From JADJNW01 sp964549655 (GTDB lineage: Bacteria; Bacteroidota; Bacteroidia; Chitinophagales; Saprospiraceae): a stretch of DNA of 26,371 nucleotides. The notes below the pieces were generated by a model that saw nothing but the letters and a program-made list of their open reading frames with translations, was not told the DNA's origin and made no database searches. The DNA lies in the NCBI GenBank assembly GCA_964549655.1, contig CAZJXN010000072.1, forward strand, positions 1-26,371. Reading direction: 5' to 3'. This document shows positions 22,096 through 26,371 of the stretch, piece after piece (positions within the stretch are counted from its first letter, which is position 1; each line of letters begins with the position of its first letter). A program made the position numbers and the translations under genes.

Positions 22096-22180
22096 AACCA
22101 CAGAGTTTACAGAGTTACACAACGTATTTTGCTATGAATCAATTAATTAACCTCTGTGTAACTTTGTGTCTTCTGTGGTT
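22096..22180. repeat. Inverted repeat of ACCACAGAG type upstream of acs
   Basis: AACCACAGAGTTTACAGAGT (from 22096) and the sequence ending CTTCTGTGGTT at 22180 are imperfect inverse complements over about 26 bases, spaced by 33 bases. The arms are themselves built of an about 9-base period (ACCACAGAG, TTTACAGAG, TTACACAAC). It lies 45 bases before the acs start. Confidence 0.65.
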
Positions 22181-22270
22181 CAATTCTGTTCATTATTCAA
22201 TTTAAACAAGGTATTTTACCAGTATTTAATAAAAGAAGTAAACACTTAATGTATGGTCGCTAAGATAAAA

Positions 22271-22308
22271 AACCCTTCGTAATTCAAAAAAACGCCGAAG
22301 GGTTTTTT
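22271..22308. terminator. Bidirectional terminator at the end of the 22.3-23.5 kb minus-strand unit
   Basis: AACCCTTCG at 22271-22279 pairs with CGAAGGGTT at 22296-22304. A run of A precedes the left arm and a run of T follows the right arm, so it can act in both directions. In the minus direction it ends transcripts coming from 22704-23489 and through the 21-bp array. Confidence 0.8.
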
Positions 22309-22329
22309 AATAGCACTTGTCACAGTTGA

Positions 22330-22690
22330 TACCATACCTGCGATTGCTTATCAATTCTACACGGTTGCTCTAACATTCGTTTTGGTAGCCTATATACTTC
22401 TTACAGTGGCTAATATACTCGTTTCGGTCGCTCTAACATTCGTTTCGGTCGCTCTAACATTNNNNNNNNNNNNNNNNNNNNNNNNNNNNNNNNNNNNNNN
22501 NNNNNNNNNNNNNNNNNNNNNNNNNNNNNNNNNNNNNNNNNNNNNNNNNNNNNNNNNNNNNTCTAACATTCGTTGCAGTTGCTCTAACATTCGTTGCAGT
22601 TGCTCTAACATTCGTTGCAGTTGCTCTAACATTCGTTTCGGTTGCTCTAACATTCGTTGCAGTCGCTCTAACATTCGTTGCAGAAACAAA
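22330..22690. repeat. 21-bp tandem repeat array (minisatellite) with an assembly gap
   Basis: The unit is GCTCTAACATTCGTTGCAGTT, in exact 21-base register. It is nearly uniform at 22562-22680 and increasingly degenerate at the left edge (22330-22440, for example GCCTATATACTTCTTACAGTG). On the minus strand two of three frames are open. One gives a heptapeptide TNVRATA, the other QLQRMLE, a coiled-coil-like heptad. On the left the NVRATAT frame hits a stop at 22390. The 100 N inside have length 1 mod 3, whereas a whole number of units would need a multiple of 3, so any frame change across the gap is an artefact. Confidence 0.9.
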
Positions 22691-22762
22691 TAAATAAGTT
22701 GCGTTAAAAACTGCGAAAATTGATATTACTAATTTGCTTGTATTTGGGACTACTATTGCCAA
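22454..22762 (-). CDS. Possible heptapeptide-repeat reading frame through the array
   Basis: ATG at 22762 opens a frame with a hydrophobic start (TSKLVISIFAVFNATYLFV), then SATNVRATA, followed by repeated TNVRATA/TNVRATE heptapeptides up to the gap. The unit just before the clean repeats (TYLFVSA) aligns with TNVRATA, so the array appears to have grown from this frame. The frame overlaps the end of the gene at 22704-23489 on the same strand by 59 bases. After the gap the same phase would continue NVRATETNVRATETSILATV to a stop at 22390-22392. Expression is unproven, and it may be purely satellite DNA. Confidence 0.25.
   Translation of the reverse strand: MAIVVPNTSKLVISIFAVFNATYLFVSATNVRATATNVRATETNVRATATNVRATATNVRATATNVRXXXXXXXXXXXXXXXXXXXXXXXXXXXXXXXXXXC
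22462..22561. other. Assembly gap of 100 N inside the tandem array
   Basis: Exactly 100 N, a placeholder length. Both flanks end and begin within the 21-bp unit (TCTAACATT on each side), so the true missing sequence should be 12 bases plus a whole number of units. Confidence 0.95.
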
Positions 22763-23489
22763 ACAAGGACTTTACATAACTCTTCACCTGCTGGGCACGC
22801 GTACACAAGCCATTAGTTAAATCATAAAAAACACTGGTACGCTGAATGCGGATAGTTTCTAATTCCGTTTCGGTAGTCGTAACACTGGAGTTGATAAACC
22901 GTAGATTTTGCAAAAAGCTTTGAAGGGTCGTCAATTGCAATTCCATTTCATTCGGGGCGTAATTTATGGTACTTTGGAGCAGCATCACCAGACGCGCAAA
23001 GTGTTCCACTTTTAAGTCATAGGATTGACGAGACGTAGATATCTGTCGGGGCGCGGCAGCGGTCGCACTATCCGGCTGCTCGGAGGCAGTTCCTTCGGGT
23101 TGCACGCCATTGGCAGATGCGTCGTCGTTCTTGGTTTTCTTGCCAGCGCGTGTCCCATTGATCTTGCGCTGAATCGCACGAGCATCCTCGATTGTTTTGG
23201 CAGTAGCGCCACTTGCCACCAGCGCGTTAATAATTTTTGTCACCAATGGAGAGAGCGTTTTAAAAACAGCGGAACGATTGTTGGTTACGTTTTGCGCGGC
23301 AATCTCGCGCTCCGTCAATTGACTCAGAATCAGTTGCGCTTCCTGATGCAATTGTTGCAAGCTACTCAATTGTAGCTCCGGGCGGGAAGGATTGTACTCC
23401 GCGCCATAGCTGATGCAGCGTGCAATCAGGTCTTCAAAGTTTGCCACATTCTTGGCGTGTCCCGTTTCAAATTTGCTTTTGACTGTCAT
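22704..23489 (-). CDS. Unknown protein with two homologous halves
   Basis: A 261-residue soluble protein without a signal or membrane segment. The N-terminal half (about residues 8-92) and C-terminal half (about 157-246) are internal repeats: VANFEDLIARCISYGAEYNP with VEHFARLVMLLQSTINYAPN, then ELQLSSLQQLHQEAQLI with ELQLTTLQSFLQNLRFI, then NRSAVFKTLSPLVTKIINAL with QRTSVFYDLTNGLCTRAQQV. Each half is predicted to be all-helical, probably a helical bundle. Between them is a low-complexity linker (about 105-155, GTRAGKKTKNDDASANG then Ala/Pro-rich). I do not recognise the family. Its 3' end runs into the 21-bp tandem array, and a terminator follows the array at 22271-22308. Confidence 0.8.
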   Translation of the reverse strand: MTVKSKFETGHAKNVANFEDLIARCISYGAEYNPSRPELQLSSLQQLHQEAQLILSQLTEREIAAQNVTNNRSAVFKTLSPLVTKIINALVASGATAKTIEDARAIQRKINGTRAGKKTKNDDASANGVQPEGTASEQPDSATAAAPRQISTSRQSYDLKVEHFARLVMLLQSTINYAPNEMELQLTTLQSFLQNLRFINSSVTTTETELETIRIQRTSVFYDLTNGLCTRAQQVKSYVKSLFGNSSPKYKQISNINFRSF

Positions 23490-23529
23490 AGGAAAAAATT
23501 TTATGGTGTGAAAAATTTGTTTACACGCT

Positions 23530-23589
23530 GTACCGGCGAGCTTTAGTCGCCGCCATACTACGACGGCGGCAACTAAAGCTCGCCGGTAC
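23530..23589. repeat. 60-bp inverted repeat with 25-bp arms
   Basis: GTACCGGCGAGCTTTAGTCG plus CCGCC (23530-23554) is the inverse complement of 23565-23589 with one mismatch; the loop is 10 bases. It is GC-rich in an AT-rich spacer. It lies 41 bases upstream of the start codon of the 22704-23489 gene, so that gene's promoter lies inside or beyond it. It has the form of a REP-like palindromic element. Confidence 0.85.
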
Positions 23590-23663
23590 GTAATAATCTT
23601 TTAGTGTGTAATGAAAGTTTGATGGAAAGAAACCTTAATAAGAAGTTTGTGTAATGCTTGGGT

Positions 23664-23698
23664 CTAAAGTCTATGGTCTAATATCTAAAGTCTAGTAA
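23664..23698. repeat. Five-fold heptanucleotide repeat (TCTAAAG type), second copy
   Basis: TCTAAAG, TCTATGG, TCTAATA, TCTAAAG and TCTAGTA in register of seven. The same unit and order of variants occur at 9725-9759, ahead of the P-type ATPase. Confidence 0.65.
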
Positions 23699-23699
23699 A

Positions 23700-24166
23700 A
23701 GTGTTTGGGTTGGAAATGATGCGTAAATATAAGACGAAAAGGAGGAGAAATGCAAGTAAGAGGGAGAGAAATATATTTAAAATAAAAAACATTCTACTTC
23801 TATTGCATACCAAGAAGTAATTATTTATACTTGCATCGTGATTCAAAATAAGCGTGTTGTAAGCACACGATTACCTTTATAAGAACATACCCGGTGAAAA
23901 GGGCGCTACATAAGCTCCCAAAATGAACGACCCGTCCCGCTACTCCTGACCACACGTACCCCAGTATCATCGAATAAAATCCTACCTGTAATAAATAGCA
24001 AACTTTCCAAAATTGTCACTTATACTAACTACATCAAGCAATTGAGATACGGACTAAGCAAATATACCCGCACCTCCAACTGACTAAGTAAAAGGCAAAG
24101 CCGTTGTTCTCGGAAAGCAAAAAAATGAAATAAATAAATAAAAATTTTAACCAAAATCACATTGAA
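23700..24166. other. Non-coding spacer before the 24167 gene
   Basis: About 470 bases with no protein-like frame longer than about 20 codons from a start codon, no tRNA, no clear terminator and no full promoter match. One frame from about 23925 is open for about 60 codons without a start and may be a remnant. The base composition becomes more balanced around 23880-24100 than in the surrounding spacers. Confidence 0.5.
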
Positions 24167-26119
24167 ATGAAATCGTCATTCGCTCCCCAACCTCGTTTTT
24201 CACTAACCCTTGTCTTCTTACTCATCGTTGTTCAGGTATTCGCTCAATTTCAGAGAATGCGAATCCCACAAGGCGAATATCGTGTTGGAGACAAGCCAAC
24301 CAAAGTAATATCACCTTGTATTGACTATGGAGTTGCCGACCCACAACCCAGCCACACATTCAAATTCGGGTCAAAATCCATCAAGGTTGAAAGGGATGTT
24401 AATGGCAAAATCACTTTGCATTCGATACATGAGGCTGTACAAAACAAATGGATAGAAATTCGTGGGACGAAAGGAGGAACTGATGTTGAATTTGTTCCTC
24501 TCGATAAAAGCGGCAAGTACACCATAAAAGTAGAGGATTCATTCGGCATAATTGGAGGCAGCAAAAAAGACATTGAAAGTGCTGAAAAAGAAATACCCCT
24601 TGTTAAAAGAGAGGCTATCAAACCTTTCGACGACTACATTCAAAGGTTGAAGAAAACTTTTGGCGATGAATCAGATGTTGTAAAATACTTCGTCGAAAAA
24701 AATAGCAGTGTAAACCAGTCCTTGAAAATTTCTGAAAAGGATGCATTTGCCGTAAAAAAAGAAGTTCGGGAAGGAATTGAAGATTTTGAAAACACGATTA
24801 CTAAATTAAAGGATGAGCAAGCCCTTGAAGTGCTTACAATTTTGCATGGCACAGCCTTGACTAAGGCTCAAATCAACAAGGCAAAACTTCTCTTTGACAA
24901 AAAGTTTCCAAATGAATATAGGCAAATTTTTGTCAAGGATTTAGAATCCTATACGACAAATCGAAACAAATTGAAAAAGTCGTTCGGAGAAGAATTCGAC
25001 TTCGTGAACCGATACACAGAAGAAGTCATAAGCAACTACAATGATAACCTTGATTTGAAAATAGCAACAGCCCACGCCGAACGGACAGGTATTTTAGGCG
25101 AATTTATATTATGGGATAATGTAGAAGGTAATGTGCAATTGATTTCTTTGTTTAAAAACGGAAAACTATCCGAAGAACAATTGCAAACGTTGCGAGACAT
25201 TACGGGGTTCAGGTTCAAAAACAAGCAAGGAGCATTTGATGACTACATTTATATATCAAAGTCTGATGACCCAAATTTTATGGGCTATGGAATTAGAACA
25301 ACTGATGGTTATTTGGCGATTCACGATTCGGAAGCCTTGCCAATAGAGTTTTTAAATTTACTCAAAGCAAAACCAAATGTCATATCAGACGGTAAATTGA
25401 CATCTGAGTTTGCAAAAACCCTTTCTGATAAAGGAGTAAAATTTATACCCAACAGCATTCAAATGTTGAAATACCCCTCAGTTAAAAAATCAAATGTCAA
25501 GATAATTTATATTGCTTCAAAAGATATTGAAACTACTATGCAGTTGTATGATTGCGATAGAGTAACAGCAATGAAGATAATGGAACTCAACTCCAAAATT
25601 GAAGAAACACCAAATGCAGTAATGGTTGACAGTAGAGAAATGCTTGCCCTTGAACTTATGATGTTGAAGGACAATGAAACCCCTTTATTTGTTTTCAATA
25701 ATTCCAAAGGAAAGATAAACTTTGATGAACCATTAAAGGTTGAGACACTTGATAAATCAGGTCTGAGCATTTCTTGCAATACTTATGACCTCAATGTGAA
25801 CATGAGAACAACATCTCATATTGATTTTGAACATACAGTTAATGGCTTGTTTGAGGTTCAATCAAAGTTTAAAAATGAACCTGTTAATTTAATTGATTTT
25901 CAGAAACGATTCACGGAATCGTATGAGAATCAGTTTAAGCAATCCAAAAAACCAAGTGGCAAATATATCCTCATTGGGACAGGCACAATTGCAGGTTTGA
26001 TTATTATCATCTGCGACGACGATGACGATAAAGAAAACGATAAAAGATGTAATGAGAAAAAAGAAAAGAGTCAACCCGAAAAACAAAAAAATAAAGAGGA
26101 GAATAAAAATAAAAAATAG
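24167..26119 (+). CDS. Large secreted protein with a C-terminal membrane anchor, function unknown
   Basis: A 650-residue protein I cannot place in a family. Residues 1-26 are a signal peptide (FSLTLVFLLIVVQVFA, then QF). Residues 27-130 are beta-rich (KFGSKSIKVERDVNGKITLH). Residues 130-330 are strongly helical and charged, probably coiled coil (VKKEVREGIEDFENTITKLK). Residues 330-570 are mixed alpha/beta, with IIYIASKDIETTMQLYDCDR and ETPLFVFNNSKGKINFDE. A single membrane helix lies at about 600-617 (YILIGTGTIAGLIIIIC), followed directly by five Asp and a Lys/Glu-rich tail to the end. The likely topology is a large extracytoplasmic part and a short charged cytoplasmic tail. The next gene begins 2 bases after its stop, so the two are co-transcribed. 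Confidence 0.8.
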   Translation: MKSSFAPQPRFSLTLVFLLIVVQVFAQFQRMRIPQGEYRVGDKPTKVISPCIDYGVADPQPSHTFKFGSKSIKVERDVNGKITLHSIHEAVQNKWIEIRGTKGGTDVEFVPLDKSGKYTIKVEDSFGIIGGSKKDIESAEKEIPLVKREAIKPFDDYIQRLKKTFGDESDVVKYFVEKNSSVNQSLKISEKDAFAVKKEVREGIEDFENTITKLKDEQALEVLTILHGTALTKAQINKAKLLFDKKFPNEYRQIFVKDLESYTTNRNKLKKSFGEEFDFVNRYTEEVISNYNDNLDLKIATAHAERTGILGEFILWDNVEGNVQLISLFKNGKLSEEQLQTLRDITGFRFKNKQGAFDDYIYISKSDDPNFMGYGIRTTDGYLAIHDSEALPIEFLNLLKAKPNVISDGKLTSEFAKTLSDKGVKFIPNSIQMLKYPSVKKSNVKIIYIASKDIETTMQLYDCDRVTAMKIMELNSKIEETPNAVMVDSREMLALELMMLKDNETPLFVFNNSKGKINFDEPLKVETLDKSGLSISCNTYDLNVNMRTTSHIDFEHTVNGLFEVQSKFKNEPVNLIDFQKRFTESYENQFKQSKKPSGKYILIGTGTIAGLIIIICDDDDDKENDKRCNEKKEKSQPEKQKNKEENKNKK

Positions 26120-26121
26120 AA

Positions 26122-26358
26122 ATGAAACATTTTGGAACTACGATAGCGGAAACTATTGAGGCACTTAATTATCGCCCTCATCTTGGTTCTAATAAAAAGA
26201 GTGCCGAAGATAAGAGGAATGCGGTAAAGAGAATAGTTGTAACTATCGGGTTATTTGTTGCCGCTCTCTTTGCTGTAAATTACCAGTCTGAAATTCCCGT
26301 TTTGGGAGAGGTTGGGAAAGCATTAATATCTGCAATTTTCGGCTATTGGATAAAGTAA
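26122..26358 (+). CDS. Small two-helix membrane protein paired with the 24167 gene
   Basis: A 78-residue protein. A hydrophilic, basic N-terminus (ALNYRPHLGSNKKSAEDKRN) is followed by a hydrophobic helix (RIVVTIGLFVAALFAVNY), a short turn (QSEIPVLGE) and a second, weaker hydrophobic helix (VGKALISAIFGYWIK) ending the protein. The layout resembles small membrane subunits or holin-like proteins, but no family is recognised. ATG 26122 lies 2 bases after the stop of the large protein, strongly suggesting one transcript and possibly a physical partnership. The remaining bases to the window end show no terminator, so more genes may follow. Confidence 0.75.
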   Translation: MKHFGTTIAETIEALNYRPHLGSNKKSAEDKRNAVKRIVVTIGLFVAALFAVNYQSEIPVLGEVGKALISAIFGYWIK

Positions 26359-26371
26359 AATCGCAGAACAA

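Noticed and set aside
22330..22690. CRISPR array
   Set aside because: The 21-bp units are contiguous, with no unique spacers between them, and no cas genes are present.
1..26371. tRNA genes, IS elements, prophage or defence genes
   Set aside because: I looked on both strands and saw no cloverleaf with a matching TTCRA arm, no transposase, integrase or phage structural gene, and no recognisable defence domain beyond the generic PIF1-like helicase.

Overview
The window looks like a chromosomal contig of a gliding, aerobic member of the Bacteroidota. Four signs point there. There is a recognisable gliding-motility gene (gldC). There is a small glycine-rich RRM RNA-binding protein of the kind common in this phylum. 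Several promoters carry the Bacteroidota -7 box TAnnTTTG, three of them with TTG exactly 20 bases upstream. The spacers are full of the short-period and palindromic repeats typical of this group. Nothing in the window narrows it to a genus. A 100-N gap at 22462-22561 shows that this is a scaffold.

Layout. 1-121: tail of a gene entering from the left. 275-730: RidA-family protein. 1023-2099: M19 dipeptidase. 2445-2756: RRM protein with a long leader. 2847-3655 (minus): wreck of a von Willebrand A lipoprotein gene. 3848-5449: tandem pair of DUF4190-type membrane proteins. 5559-6347 (minus): two cupins, the second one broken. 6395-6739 (minus): small acidic orphan. 6972-7115 (minus): 47-residue membrane protein. 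7233-8525 (minus): PIF1-like helicase. 8754-9521 (minus): exported superoxide dismutase. 9760-11856: copper-type P-ATPase. 11884-12162 (minus): orphan DUF433 protein. 12278-12628: gldC. 12767-12858: SRP RNA. 12948-13616: transaldolase/fructose-6-phosphate aldolase. 13736-14605 (minus): nucleoside phosphorylase. 14683-15030: ArsC/Spx-like reductase. 15114-16046: hemF. 16027-16530 (minus): lipoprotein. 16587-17585: LuxE-like acyl-activating protein. 18111-18662: unknown protein with a very long leader. 18692-19816 (minus): MoeB/ThiF-rhodanese fusion. About 19921-20084: candidate small RNA. 20153-22051 (minus): acetyl-CoA synthetase. 22330-22690: 21-bp minisatellite. 22704-23489 (minus): internally duplicated unknown protein. 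24167-26358: two-gene cassette for a large secreted, membrane-anchored protein and a small membrane protein.

Most genes are single housekeeping units separated by spacers, and the window holds no operon of a known pathway. The less ordinary parts are the VWA pseudogene with an internal deletion and frameshifts, the tandem DUF4190 duplication with a duplicated promoter, the 21-bp heptad minisatellite beside an internally duplicated protein, an unassigned RNA-like unit upstream of acs, a very long leader with a small upstream ORF at 17883-18110, and the uncharacterised surface/membrane pair at the right end. No defence island, prophage, IS element, CRISPR array or tRNA is visible.
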